A DNA stretch of 64,000 nucleotides from contig JAWKPM010000002.1 of assembly GCA_041390625.1 (NCBI GenBank), forward strand, positions 1 through 64,000, read 5' to 3'. How positions within the stretch are numbered: position 1 is the first letter of the stretch; every line of letters starts with the position of its first letter. The notes under the pieces were generated by a model. That model did no database searches. It saw nothing but the letters and a program-made list of their open reading frames with translations, and was not told the origin of the DNA. Origin of the DNA: RBC038 sp041390625 (GTDB lineage Bacteria > Chloroflexota > Dehalococcoidia > UBA2979). Positions 16,495 through 24,992 of this stretch are shown in pieces. Position numbers and translations under genes: made by a program.

Positions 16495-17079
16495 ATGCGT
16501 CGTCTGGTCGTCCTTGCTGCCCTCGTGATCCTCAGCCTTGCGATGGGGGCCTGCTCGTCCTCGGATGCGGACGAGGCGGGGACCGGCACCGTGGCCTCGG
16601 GTGGAAGCTCGAGCAGCGAAGCGACGTCCGCCTCCACTGCAACTGCAGCGACCACCGGCGAGGGCAGTGGGTCCGGCGGCACGGGTACGGCCCCGACGTT
16701 CGCCGACGGGACGTGGACGGGCGGCGAGGCGGAGGCGCAGATCAGCGGTGACGTCACCGGGACGATCACCGGCACGCTCTTCGCGGAATCGTCCGCGACC
16801 GAACCGGGAACCACGCGGCTCACGTATACCGCCGGCGTCGACACGATCCTGTTCTCGATCTCGACCGAATTCGAGCCCTTCGACATGCGCGCGAGCACGA
16901 ACAACGACCTGCGGGTCGAGCGTCCGTTCGGCTCCGCGCCCTGCGAGGTGACCTACGAGGAGGCGACCGATAGCCGCATTGCCGGGACGTTCCGCTGTGA
17001 CGGCGTCTCGGTGAGCTCGATCGCGCAGGGGATCAACGGCACCGGAGTCGTCGAGGGGTCGTTCGAGGCGACGCGGTGA
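16495..17079 (+). CDS. Lipoprotein of unknown function
   Basis: The 194-residue product has a signal peptide with lipobox-like AMGACSSS (Cys about residue 20) and a long Ser/Thr/Gly/Ala linker of about 50 residues. The mature domain (from FADGTWTGGEAEAQISG) looks beta-rich, with Thr/Ser-heavy strands and two Cys (APCEVTYEE, TFRCDG) in a disulfide-compatible arrangement. The start at 16495 has GGGAGG seven bases before it. It faces a convergent lipoprotein gene 14 bases after its stop. No homologous family is recognised. Confidence 0.6.
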   Translation: MRRLVVLAALVILSLAMGACSSSDADEAGTGTVASGGSSSSEATSASTATAATTGEGSGSGGTGTAPTFADGTWTGGEAEAQISGDVTGTITGTLFAESSATEPGTTRLTYTAGVDTILFSISTEFEPFDMRASTNNDLRVERPFGSAPCEVTYEEATDSRIAGTFRCDGVSVSSIAQGINGTGVVEGSFEATR

Positions 17080-17093
17080 GCTCGGGGGGCTCG

Positions 17094-17846
17094 TCAGCGC
17101 TCGCTCAGGCGCGAGCCGCCCGAGGACTCGACGTCCCGGAGGGTCGCGCCGCCACCGAAGACGAGCTCCGAGGCGCCGCTGAGCTCGACGGGCCCCAACT
17201 CCTCGAGGACCACGAGGTCCGCGTTGCTGGCGCCGCTCAGGTGCACCTCGGCGGTCTGGATCTCGAGGTCAGCGAGCTCGAACGAGCTGGCGCCCGACGC
17301 CTCGAGACGGGCCTCGGTGGCCGTACCGGCGAGCTGCACGCGCGTCGCGCCTGAGAGCTCGGCGACGAGCAGCCCGGCATCGATGGCGCCATCAACGCGG
17401 CTCGCGCCTGAGATCTCGACGTCGAAGCGGTCGACGACGCCGAACCCGGTGAACGAGACGCGGCTCGCGCCGGACGCCGTGACACCGACCAGCGCAGGCA
17501 TCGCGACGGAGGCCCCGAGGGTCGCGTCGTTGGCGCGCACGTCCGGCGCGAGGCCGATCACGAGGGTCGAGCCACGGACCTCGACCTCGAGGGATTCGAG
17601 CAGGTTGTCGTCCGCGGTCACGACGACCTCGTAGCTCTCGGCGGCGGTCACGCTGACGGCGAAGGCGTTCGACACCTCGACGGTGTCGAAGTCGGTGAGG
17701 TCGTAGGTCTCGGATGCGAGCACGCCGGAGCCGTCGATGGTCTCGGAGTTGCCGATCGACACGTTGATCTCGCCACAGGCAGCCATCGAGGCGGTCACGA
17801 CGACTGCGGCGAGGAGCGCAGCGAAGCGCGTGGCGACGTGGGTCAT
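17094..17846 (-). CDS. DUF2807 (GIN-domain) beta-helical lipoprotein
   Basis: The 250-residue protein has a signal peptide ending in MAACGE (lipobox Cys about residue 23) and a body made of short repeated strands carrying SGAS/SGAT motifs (TASGASRVSF, EISGASRVDG, ELSGATRVQL, EASGASSFEL, HLSGASNADL, ELSGASELVF) about every 18-22 residues. That periodicity is the hallmark of DUF2807, a putative autotransporter-adhesin head domain that folds as a right-handed beta-helix. Exposure on the cell surface or cell wall is expected. A good GGAAGGA site precedes the ATG. Biological role unknown; adhesion or polymer binding is the usual guess. Confidence 0.8.
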   Translation of the reverse strand: MTHVATRFAALLAAVVVTASMAACGEINVSIGNSETIDGSGVLASETYDLTDFDTVEVSNAFAVSVTAAESYEVVVTADDNLLESLEVEVRGSTLVIGLAPDVRANDATLGASVAMPALVGVTASGASRVSFTGFGVVDRFDVEISGASRVDGAIDAGLLVAELSGATRVQLAGTATEARLEASGASSFELADLEIQTAEVHLSGASNADLVVLEELGPVELSGASELVFGGGATLRDVESSGGSRLSER

Positions 17847-17884
17847 CGGCGGGTCCTTCCGGCCTCGAGGCGTGTCGGGCGTCC

Positions 17885-19171
17885 CTAGTTCAGCCGCCGC
17901 AGCGGCTCCTGCGCCGCGAACACGGACAGTGCCAGCAGCATGATGCCGATGCCCGCCAGGGGGAACATCAGCTCGAGGCCGATCGCCTGACCGAGGGAGC
18001 CGAACAGCAAGCCGGACCCCTGTGCGATGCCCTGGGCCAGGATCAGCAATCCCATCACCCGCCCGAGGAGCCGGTTCGGCACCGAGCTCTGCACGATCGC
18101 GATGCCGAGCACGCGCATGAGCTGGAAGGCCCCGCCGGCCAGCGCGTTGAACAGCCACGCAAGGACCACGGCGCGGCTCAACCCGAAGCCGAGGACACAC
18201 AGCCCAAACACGAACGTCAGTCCGAGGAACAGCAGTCCCTTGCGACCGTACTCACCGCGCCACGCCAGCAGGGCCGCGCCGAGCGCACCGCCGAGGCCCC
18301 ACCCCATCTGGAGCCAGCCCCAGCCCTGTGCATCCAGCTCGAGCACATCGCTCACCCATGCGGCGACGAGAATTCCCATCACGGAGACGCCGGCGGCGAC
18401 GCCGACCCAGGTCACCAGGATCGTCCAGCGCACGGCAGCGTCCGTGTCGAGGTGATGCCAGCCCTCGCGGACGTTGGCGAGCACCGACTGCCCGCTAGCG
18501 CCTGGGTCCGCCGCGGTCTCGACGAGACGCATGCGCCACAGGGCGAAGAGGATCACGAGGTGCCAGGAACTCGCGACGAGGTACGCCGGTGCGAACCCCA
18601 GCCGCTCGATGAGGGTTCCGGCCAGCAGGCCCGCGCCGACCATCGTCATTGCGAAGCAGAGCTGGAAGATCGTCACCGCCCTCGTGAGGTTCGTGGGCAG
18701 CACGACGTCTCGGATCATCGCCGTCCTCGCGGGGAGGTCCTGTGCGTTGATCACGCCGAAGAGCGCGAAGGTCACCATGAAGAACGGCAGCCACGCACCG
18801 CTGCCCTCCGAAGCGCCCGGCATCATCAGCAGTAGTCCGGTCGTCGCAGCCGCCGCGAAGGCGCCACCGTGCGCCACGTACAGCGTGAGCCGGCGCGGGT
18901 AGCGATCGGCGAAGGCGCCGCCAAAGAGCACGTACGACAGGAACGCGAGGCCGTTGAGCGTTGCCAGCAGGCCGAGCAGCAGCACTCGACGCGACTCCGG
19001 CGCCGCCGAGGCGACGTACCAGGTCTGCGTCATGAAGGTCATCGGCATACGCAGCCCGGTCGCCAGCTGCGTCAGGCACAGCCAGCGGAAGTCCGGGTTC
19101 GCGAGCGGTCCGCCACGTCCGGTGCGCGGGAGCGGTGGCGCGGCCACCGCCGATGGTGGTGGGCTCAGCAT
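17885..19171 (-). CDS. MFS transporter (MFS_3/EntS-like exporter)
   Basis: The 428-residue protein has about twelve hydrophobic segments and the MFS loop 2-3 signature GGAFADRYPRRLTL near residue 85. A cytoplasmic loop after TM6 (LVETAADPGASGQSVLANVREGWHHL) and the overall pattern resemble the MFS_3 group, which exports siderophores, macrolides and similar compounds. The N-terminal 20 residues are Pro/Ala-rich. It lies 38 bases upstream of the GIN-domain lipoprotein gene on the same strand and might be co-transcribed. Substrate cannot be deduced. Confidence 0.8.
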   Translation of the reverse strand: MLSPPPSAVAAPPLPRTGRGGPLANPDFRWLCLTQLATGLRMPMTFMTQTWYVASAAPESRRVLLLGLLATLNGLAFLSYVLFGGAFADRYPRRLTLYVAHGGAFAAAATTGLLLMMPGASEGSGAWLPFFMVTFALFGVINAQDLPARTAMIRDVVLPTNLTRAVTIFQLCFAMTMVGAGLLAGTLIERLGFAPAYLVASSWHLVILFALWRMRLVETAADPGASGQSVLANVREGWHHLDTDAAVRWTILVTWVGVAAGVSVMGILVAAWVSDVLELDAQGWGWLQMGWGLGGALGAALLAWRGEYGRKGLLFLGLTFVFGLCVLGFGLSRAVVLAWLFNALAGGAFQLMRVLGIAIVQSSVPNRLLGRVMGLLILAQGIAQGSGLLFGSLGQAIGLELMFPLAGIGIMLLALSVFAAQEPLRRLN

Positions 19172-19220
19172 CGCGACATGCTAGCGCCTCGTGGAGCCGA
19201 GGCGGAGCGGGGACTCGAGG

Positions 19221-20042
19221 CTAGTCGGCGCCGCGTCCCCACTCGATGCCGTTGCGGAGGAGCTGGCGGAACGCCTCGGTCTCCCACGTCTGGCGGAGGG
19301 TGAGCGGGGTTCTGCCCTCGGGATCGACGCTCTTGTCGACGTAGCGCTGCGAGTTCGAGACCGGCGAGTGGCAGTGGCCGAGGGTGGTGTACGCCACCTC
19401 GCCACGACCGACCGGCTTCGTGTAGCCGATCACCCTCGTGACGCCGTCGGCCTGCAGCGAGGTGTCCTCGTCGTACTCGAAGCCGAAGCCGGGCTCTGAG
19501 GTGTCGGGACCGAGCGCTGCCGTCATCAGGAGGCGGCTGTTCGCCGGCTGCTGCACCTCGATCATGTAGGGCTCGTCGATGACCTCGAAGGCCTCGGGCA
19601 TGCCTCGCATCAGCGGGTGCTCGTCCTCGACGACGTCGACCTGGAACTTCCGCACCGGCGGGTGGCTGAGGAAGAACGCGCCGAGGGTCTCGTGGTGACT
19701 CGACTTCACCATGCGGCGTCGCCCGGACTCGGTGCGCGCGGCCTTGCCGCCACTTGTGCCGTGCAGGCCAAGCCAGCGGCCGCCCTCCTCGAGCCAGTGG
19801 CGGATCATCGAGGCCTGTTCGTCGTTCGCGAACGGTCCGGCGACGTAGGTGATCAGCAGGCTCGTTCCGGGCAGCCACTTGTCGACGTCGGTGAAGTCGC
19901 CGGAGACCGTCGCGGCTGCGCCCGCCTCCTCGAGCAGCTCGAGCACGCGCAGCCGGGCGAAATCCATGTCGTGGCCGGCGAACGCGCCGGGCGGGTAGCC
20001 GCCGACGATGAGGTGCGTACGACCAGAGAGGGCAGGCGGCAT
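19221..20042 (-). CDS. ThuA-like domain protein
   Basis: The 273-residue protein has the ThuA/trehalose-utilisation fold, a glutamine-amidotransferase-like relative: an N-terminal HLIVGGYPPG strand, LLITYVAG, WLGLHGTSGG with a His-Gly turn where class I amidotransferases have their nucleophile elbow, and a C-terminal GEVAYTTLGHCHSP, the GHxxxxY-type ThuA ending. Many ThuA proteins are found beside sugar dehydrogenases, but no sugar gene is adjacent here. The segment EHPLMRGMPEAFEVIDEPYM matches the family's conserved 'HPI..G...F...DE.Y'. Enzymatic activity is not established for the family. Confidence 0.75.
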   Translation of the reverse strand: MPPALSGRTHLIVGGYPPGAFAGHDMDFARLRVLELLEEAGAAATVSGDFTDVDKWLPGTSLLITYVAGPFANDEQASMIRHWLEEGGRWLGLHGTSGGKAARTESGRRRMVKSSHHETLGAFFLSHPPVRKFQVDVVEDEHPLMRGMPEAFEVIDEPYMIEVQQPANSRLLMTAALGPDTSEPGFGFEYDEDTSLQADGVTRVIGYTKPVGRGEVAYTTLGHCHSPVSNSQRYVDKSVDPEGRTPLTLRQTWETEAFRQLLRNGIEWGRGAD

Positions 20043-20116
20043 CGCGGTGCTCCGTTCACGGGGGAGCGCGGGGCCGTCAGCGTACCGCCCGAGGCAAGAC
20101 GCCCGAGGCGCGAGCG

Positions 20117-20554
20117 TCAGCCTCGGTGGCGCACCGGCACGAGCTCGGTCAGCACCCCGCCCGTGCTCTTCGGGTGGAAGAAGGCCACGGTGCGTCGCCC
20201 GTCGGCGGTGCGGGGCAGCTCGATCTCGGTGAGGCCGTTCGCGCGCAGCCGCTCGGCCTCGGCGTGGACGTCCTCGCAGGCGTAGCAGAGGTGGTGGAGG
20301 CTCGGGCCTCGACGCTCGAGCCAGCGCGCGGCGCCGCTCGTGGCATCGGGCGCTGGGATGAGCACCTCGACCTGCGTCTCGCCGTTTCCCACCTGGAAGA
20401 AGTAGTTGTACGTCTGCTCGGGCGCGAAGTAGGAGCCGTCGGGCCAGTTCGAGCGCGGCTCGTCGACGGTCAGGCCGAGCTGGTCTCCGAGGATTGCCTT
20501 CGCCTCCTCGATGGTCGCGGCCACGAGCCCCACGTGGTCGAGGTGCACGAACAT
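20117..20554 (-). CDS. VOC-superfamily protein, methylmalonyl-CoA-epimerase-like
   Basis: The 145-residue protein is a two-module glyoxalase-fold protein. Module one has the metal-binding HLDHVGL and a Glu in TQVEVLIP; module two has LHHLCYACEDV and the Glu in VLTELVPV. The layout and the FFHPKSTGG ending closely resemble methylmalonyl-CoA epimerase and its immediate relatives. If it is the epimerase it would serve propionate or branched-chain acid use, but mutase genes are not in the window, so the substrate stays open. The ATG is part of CCTCGATG. Confidence 0.7.
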   Translation of the reverse strand: MFVHLDHVGLVAATIEEAKAILGDQLGLTVDEPRSNWPDGSYFAPEQTYNYFFQVGNGETQVEVLIPAPDATSGAARWLERRGPSLHHLCYACEDVHAEAERLRANGLTEIELPRTADGRRTVAFFHPKSTGGVLTELVPVRHRG

Positions 20555-20679
20555 CGAGGCCTCCGCTCCTGCGTGCGCTTGCGGGCGAGCCTACATGACG
20601 GCACCGCTGGCGCGTCAGCGCTCAAGCAGCCGCGCTCGTATCATCCGCGTCCCAACTCCATGCATGCTCGGGAGGCGAC

Positions 20680-21957
20680 GTGCGCGCGCGGCTGCGACGC
20701 CCGTTCTACGGCTGGTACATCGTCGGCGCGGCGGTTGGCGTGCAGGGCATGGTCTCTGCGCTGATGTTCCAGGCCTTCGGGACGTACGTCGTACTCCTCG
20801 AGCGGGACTTCGGCTGGAGCCGCACGTCGCTCGCGGCTGCCTTCTCCTTCGCGCGCATCGAGGACGGCCTGCTCGGGCCGCTGCAGGGCTGGCTCCTCGA
20901 TCGCGTCGGACCGCGGTGGGTCATGCGCGTGGGGTTCGTGCTGTTCGGGCTCGGGCTGTTCCTGTTCAGCCGCCTCGACAGCCTGTTCGAGTTCTACGCG
21001 ACCTACATCCTGATGGCGATTGGCGCCGCGCTCGCCGGCTTCCTCTCGATCACGACGGCGATCGTGAACTGGTTCGAGCGGCGTCGGTCCTTCGCGATGG
21101 GGCTCGCGCTCCTCGGGGCGCCGGTGGGCGGCCTCGCGCTGCCGTTCGTCGTGAGCGCCCTCGAGACGTACGGGTGGCGGCCCGTCGCGGCCGCCTCGGG
21201 CGTGATCGTGATCGTTTTCGGGCTGCCGCTGGCGCAGGTCGTGCGTCGCCATCCCTCGGACCTCGGGCTGCGCGCCGACGGCGATCCGCCCATCGAGGTC
21301 ACGCGCGACCTCGATGGCAACGAGCCCGAGCCTTCCGAGGACCTGCGCGTCTTCACCGCCCGCGAGGCGCTCGCGACGCGTGCGTTCTGGTTCATCTCGC
21401 TCGCGCACGCCGCCGCCGTCCTCGTGGTCTCGGTGGTGCAGGTGCACTTCGTGGCACACGTCAACGAGTCGCTGGGCTACTCGCTCACGCAGGCCGCGGC
21501 GATGCTCACCCTGATGACGATCCTCAACCTCGTCGGGCGCGTCGGGGGCGGCTACCTCGGGGACCGCATCAACACGAGAAACGTGCTGATCGGCGCGATG
21601 CTGATGCACGCGGCGGCGTTGCTGTTCCTCACGTTCGCGCAGTCGCTGTGGATGCTGATCGCGTTTGCGGTGCTCAACGGCCTCGCGTGGGGGTCTCGGG
21701 TGCCGCTCATCATCTCGATGCGTGCCGACTACTTCGGGGCGCGCTCGTACGGCACGATCATGGGCTTCTCGTCGATCGTCGTGACGCTGGGCTCGATCTC
21801 GGGGCCGGTGCTGGCCGGCATCTCCTACGACCAGACGGGGAGCTACACCATTGGCTTCACGGCGCTCGCAATCCTCGCGGGCCTCGGATCGCTGTTCCTC
21901 TGGTTCCTGCCGGCGCCGCAGGACGCGAGGCGCGCGACCGTCGAGGCGGCGAGCTAG
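20680..21957 (+). CDS. MFS transporter, OFA (oxalate/formate antiporter)-like
   Basis: The 425-residue protein has about twelve transmembrane segments, beginning with FYGWYIVGAAVGVQGMVSALMF, a start typical of OFA/monocarboxylate-type MFS carriers. Motif-like DRVGPRWVMR lies in loop 2-3 and GDRINTRNVLIGAML in the equivalent C-half loop. A central cytoplasmic loop of about 45 residues (LGLRADGDPPIEV ... AREALATRAF) is family-typical. GTG start with GGGAGG four bases upstream. Likely substrates are small carboxylates, by family only. The stop overlaps that of serS in a shared CTAG. Confidence 0.8.
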   Translation: MRARLRRPFYGWYIVGAAVGVQGMVSALMFQAFGTYVVLLERDFGWSRTSLAAAFSFARIEDGLLGPLQGWLLDRVGPRWVMRVGFVLFGLGLFLFSRLDSLFEFYATYILMAIGAALAGFLSITTAIVNWFERRRSFAMGLALLGAPVGGLALPFVVSALETYGWRPVAAASGVIVIVFGLPLAQVVRRHPSDLGLRADGDPPIEVTRDLDGNEPEPSEDLRVFTAREALATRAFWFISLAHAAAVLVVSVVQVHFVAHVNESLGYSLTQAAAMLTLMTILNLVGRVGGGYLGDRINTRNVLIGAMLMHAAALLFLTFAQSLWMLIAFAVLNGLAWGSRVPLIISMRADYFGARSYGTIMGFSSIVVTLGSISGPVLAGISYDQTGSYTIGFTALAILAGLGSLFLWFLPAPQDARRATVEAAS

Positions 21958-23273
21958 GTACGGGCCTCGATGCTCGTCTGCCCGCCGAGGTAGGGGCGCA
22001 GGACCGAGGGGATCTCGACCGAGCCGTCCTCGAGCGCGTACTGCTCGAGGATGGTCGCCAGCGTGCGAGGCAACGCGAGGCCTGATCCGTTCAGTGTGTG
22101 GACGTAACGGACGGTGCCGGACTCGTCGCGGTAGCGCAGGTTGGCACGTCGCGCCTGGAAGTCCTCGAAGTTCGAGACAGAAGAGACCTCGAGCCACTCG
22201 CCGGCACCCGGCGCCCAGACCTCGATGTCATAAGTCATCGCCGAGGCGAACGTAATGTCGGCCGTCGCGAGACGAATGACCCGGTAGCGGAACCCCAGCT
22301 GTCGCACGACCTCGAGGGCGTCGTCCAGCAGCGTGTCCAGCGCGTCCCACGAGGCGCCCTCGGGCACGAACTTCACCAGCTCGACCTTGTCGAACTGGTA
22401 CACGCGCTTGATGCCTCGGACGTCGCGGCCCGCGGAGAACTGCTCGTTGCGGAACGAGGGCGAGTAGGCGACGTGGTGCCTCGGGAGGGTGTCGCCGGCG
22501 AGGATCTCGTCGCGGTACATGTTCGTGACGGGCACCTCGGCGGTGGGGATGAGCCAGAGATCGGTGCCCTCGAGGTGGAACATCGTCTCGGCGAACTTCG
22601 GCAGCTGGCCCGTGCCGACGAGCATCTGCGAGCGCACGAGGGCCTGCGGGTAGACCTCGGAGTAGCCGCGGCCTCGATGGAGGTCGAGCATCCAGGCGAT
22701 GAGCGAGCGCTGGAGGCGCGCGCCGTCGTCGCGCAGCATGAACGCCTGCGAACCGCCCACGCGTACCCCGCGCTCAAAGTCGATGATGCCGAGGGCCTCG
22801 CCGACCTCCCAATGCGGCCTCGATGACTCGTCTCGGTCCGGGAGCGGCTCGTCGGCGACGCGCCGAGGCGCCTCGAGTCGACGCTCCGGGCTTCCGTCGC
22901 CGCCCTCGATGACGATCACCGCGTGATCCTCGGGGCCGACCGGGACGTCGGGGTGTGGGATATTTGGCACGAGCAGCAGTAGCGGATCGAGCTCCGCCTC
23001 GACCTCCTTGAGGTCCGACTCCAACGCGTCGAGACGGGAGCCTTCCGCGCGCTGCGCCTCGATCAGGCGCTGTCGCTCCTCGGGGTCCTTCGCCCCGCCG
23101 ATGCGCTTGCTGGCGGCGTTGCGCTCCGCACGGCCAGCCTCGACGTCCCGCAGCAGCTCCCGGCGGCGCTCGTCCAGCTCGAGGATGCGGTCGAGCGGCG
23201 CCTCGGTCTGGCGGTTCGCCAGCGAGCGACGCACGTCCTCGGTGCGCTCGCGCAGGGTCTGGATCGAGAGCAT
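21954..23273 (-). CDS. serS: Seryl-tRNA synthetase
   Basis: The 439-residue protein matches SerRS in length and layout: an N-terminal coiled-coil arm (about residues 1-110, rich in Glu/Arg, e.g. LDERRRELLRDVEAGRAERN), then a class II catalytic core with motif 2 in TAEVPVTNMYRDEIL and FRNEQFSAGRDVRG, and motif 3 in NGSGLALPRTLATILEQY. It charges tRNA-Ser and supplies precursor for selenocysteine where used. The ATG directly follows the TAG of the upstream Nudix gene, so the two are translated together. It shares a CTAG stop with the convergent MFS gene. Confidence 0.97.
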   Translation of the reverse strand: MLSIQTLRERTEDVRRSLANRQTEAPLDRILELDERRRELLRDVEAGRAERNAASKRIGGAKDPEERQRLIEAQRAEGSRLDALESDLKEVEAELDPLLLLVPNIPHPDVPVGPEDHAVIVIEGGDGSPERRLEAPRRVADEPLPDRDESSRPHWEVGEALGIIDFERGVRVGGSQAFMLRDDGARLQRSLIAWMLDLHRGRGYSEVYPQALVRSQMLVGTGQLPKFAETMFHLEGTDLWLIPTAEVPVTNMYRDEILAGDTLPRHHVAYSPSFRNEQFSAGRDVRGIKRVYQFDKVELVKFVPEGASWDALDTLLDDALEVVRQLGFRYRVIRLATADITFASAMTYDIEVWAPGAGEWLEVSSVSNFEDFQARRANLRYRDESGTVRYVHTLNGSGLALPRTLATILEQYALEDGSVEIPSVLRPYLGGQTSIEART

Positions 23274-23828
23274 CTACCGGCCTCCCGCCGTCGTCGTCAC
23301 CTCGAGGGCGCGCACTGCCTCGATCGAGGCCAGCGCCAGCGCCCGCACGTCCTCGGGAATCGCCGCCGCCTCGGAGCCGCCGGGGCGAGCGAGCGGTGCA
23401 TCGGACCGCAGCGCGGCTTCGTCCACCCAGGCCCAGCCCTCGTCACCGGGCGGCAGCTCGAGGCTCGCGCCCGCGACCGGCCTCGTGAAGTAGACGAAGT
23501 CGATGTGCTGGTGCGGCGCGTCGGTCATCGAGTCGCGCGGGATGTCGTAGACGCCGATCGTCACGGGCGGCGGCAGCTGCGCGGGCTCGCGGTGGCCGAG
23601 CTCGGGGGCGGTGGGCACGATCTCGACCTCGATGCCTGTCTCTTCGAGGACTTCGCGCAGCACGGCCTCGATGGGGTCCTCGTTCGCCTCGATGTGACCG
23701 CCGGGCGGCAGCCAGAGGCCGAGGCGGTGCCAGTGCAGCGCCGTCGCGCCCTGCTGCGTGACGAACCCGCTGACGGTGAAGTGGCGCTCCACGCGCTCCC
23801 TCGACGGCTGCCCGGCGCCTCGGATCAT
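23274..23828 (-). CDS. Nudix hydrolase
   Basis: The 184-residue protein contains a complete Nudix box, starting at GGHIEANE and ending REVLEETGI (about residues 43-66), fitting GX5EX7REUXEEXGU. These enzymes hydrolyse nucleoside diphosphates linked to other groups; the loop with ITHQHIDFVYF-like HQHIDFVYF is seen in members acting on small nucleotides. The ATG lies in CCTCGATG. Its stop TAG directly abuts the serS start codon, so it is the leading gene of a two-gene operon. Substrate not deducible. Confidence 0.85.
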   Translation of the reverse strand: MIRGAGQPSRERVERHFTVSGFVTQQGATALHWHRLGLWLPPGGHIEANEDPIEAVLREVLEETGIEVEIVPTAPELGHREPAQLPPPVTIGVYDIPRDSMTDAPHQHIDFVYFTRPVAGASLELPPGDEGWAWVDEAALRSDAPLARPGGSEAAAIPEDVRALALASIEAVRALEVTTTAGGR

Positions 23829-23853
23829 CGAGGTCGCGGCGGTACCCGCGAGG

Positions 23854-24507
23854 CTAGCGCGGCCCCGGTGGCCGGTCGAGCCAGCCCAGGTCGAACGCGC
23901 GCAGCGAATCGATGACGGCGTCGGCGCCGGGCTGCGGCGGCGCCGCGAAGGCCGTCTGCCGCGACTGCACGACGGTCATCCCCGCGCCGACGGCCGACTC
24001 CACCCCGTGCACCGAGTCCTCGACGGCGAGGCAGCGCGCGGCCTCGATGCCGAGGGCATCGGCGGCGTGCAGGTAGACGTCGGGCGCAGGCTTGTCGGCG
24101 CCCGCCTCCTCGGCGGTTGAAATGGCATCGAAGCTCGAGCGCAGGGCAGCGGCCTCGAGGGTGGCTTCGACCCACGGCCTCGAGGACTGCGAGGCGACGG
24201 CGAGCGGCAGGCCGCGAGCTCGTATCGCCTCGAGGAGCTCGACTGCGCCGTCGAGCGGTGGGAGGCCGTGGGTCAGCTCCTCGAGGAACAGCGGCGTGTA
24301 ACGCGCATCGATGACGGCGCGCGGGACGCCGTAGGTCGCCTCGAGCCACTCCTTGAAGCCGCCGCGGCCGATGAACTGCTCGTAGTCGGCGTCCTCGAGG
24401 GTGGCCGGCGTGATGAGCACGCGCGTCGCCGCGAGGTGGAGCGGCTCGGTGTCGACCAGCACGCCATCGAGGTCGAAGACCACGGCGAGGATCGGGCCTC
24501 GGCTCAC
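23854..24507 (-). CDS. HAD-superfamily phosphatase/beta-phosphoglucomutase-like
   Basis: The 217-residue protein has all four HAD motifs: VVFDLDGVLVDTE (nucleophile Asp and general acid), the Ser in AVASQSS, Lys in GADKPAPD, and LAVEDSVHG. A helical cap inserted after motif I (about residues 18-80) makes it a type I HAD of the beta-phosphoglucomutase/phosphoglycolate phosphatase group. It starts at a GTG overlapping the stop of the SRPBCC gene by four bases (GTGA). Several sugar or nucleotide phosphates are possible substrates. Confidence 0.85.
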   Translation of the reverse strand: MSRGPILAVVFDLDGVLVDTEPLHLAATRVLITPATLEDADYEQFIGRGGFKEWLEATYGVPRAVIDARYTPLFLEELTHGLPPLDGAVELLEAIRARGLPLAVASQSSRPWVEATLEAAALRSSFDAISTAEEAGADKPAPDVYLHAADALGIEAARCLAVEDSVHGVESAVGAGMTVVQSRQTAFAAPPQPGADAVIDSLRAFDLGWLDRPPGPR

Positions 24508-24989
24508 GCCCGGTCCGCCTCGTTCGAGCCGTCCGCGCCGTTCGTCCCCGGACCTCGACCCTCGGCGACCTGCTTGAGGCGCCAGACGACGTCGCGGAGG
24601 GCCTGCTGGCGGAGGGGGCGGTGCAGGACCGGCTCGAGCAGCCCGCCCAGGAAGCCCGAGGCCGGGCGGTACTCGGCCTCAACCGTGACGTGGACCTGCC
24701 GCGGGCCCTCGGCGAAGAGCGCCCAGCGGAGCCCCTCGAGGGCCGGTACGCCCTCGGTGTCGTCCGGCCGCAGCTCGAGGTAGGTCGGCCCCTCGTGGGT
24801 CTCGACGTGCATCGAGACGCGACGCGCGTCGAAGGGTAGCGCGAGACGGAAGGCGAGCCCCTCGTGCGAGGCCTCGAGGTCGCGGAAGGAGCCCGGCAGC
24901 CAGGCGGTTGCTGCCTCGAATGCCGTCAGGTGCCCGAAGACATCCTCGATCTCGGCCCGAACGTGGATGTCTTCGCGCAGCGTGGCCAT
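24504..24989 (-). CDS. SRPBCC (START/Bet v1-like) domain protein
   Basis: The 161-residue protein has the SRPBCC pattern: an opening strand REDIHVRAEIEDVFGHLTAFEAATAWLP, a run of beta-strands (SMHVETHEGPTYLEL, RQVHVTVEAEY) and a long C-terminal helix (LHRPLRQQALRDVVWRLKQVAEG). The fold forms a hydrophobic cavity that binds lipids or polyketide-like compounds. It is packed between lysS (3 bases before it) and the HAD gene (4-base overlap), so it is part of the lysS-led operon. Function unknown. Confidence 0.7.
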   Translation of the reverse strand: MATLREDIHVRAEIEDVFGHLTAFEAATAWLPGSFRDLEASHEGLAFRLALPFDARRVSMHVETHEGPTYLELRPDDTEGVPALEGLRWALFAEGPRQVHVTVEAEYRPASGFLGGLLEPVLHRPLRQQALRDVVWRLKQVAEGRGPGTNGADGSNEADRA

Positions 24990-24992
24990 CGA

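Noticed and set aside
20641..22197. A 518-codon open frame on the minus strand opposite the OFA-type transporter
   Set aside because: Its sequence is Arg/Ala/Glu-rich without any domain, and the opposite strand has a transporter with clear helices. It is an antisense shadow caused by high GC.
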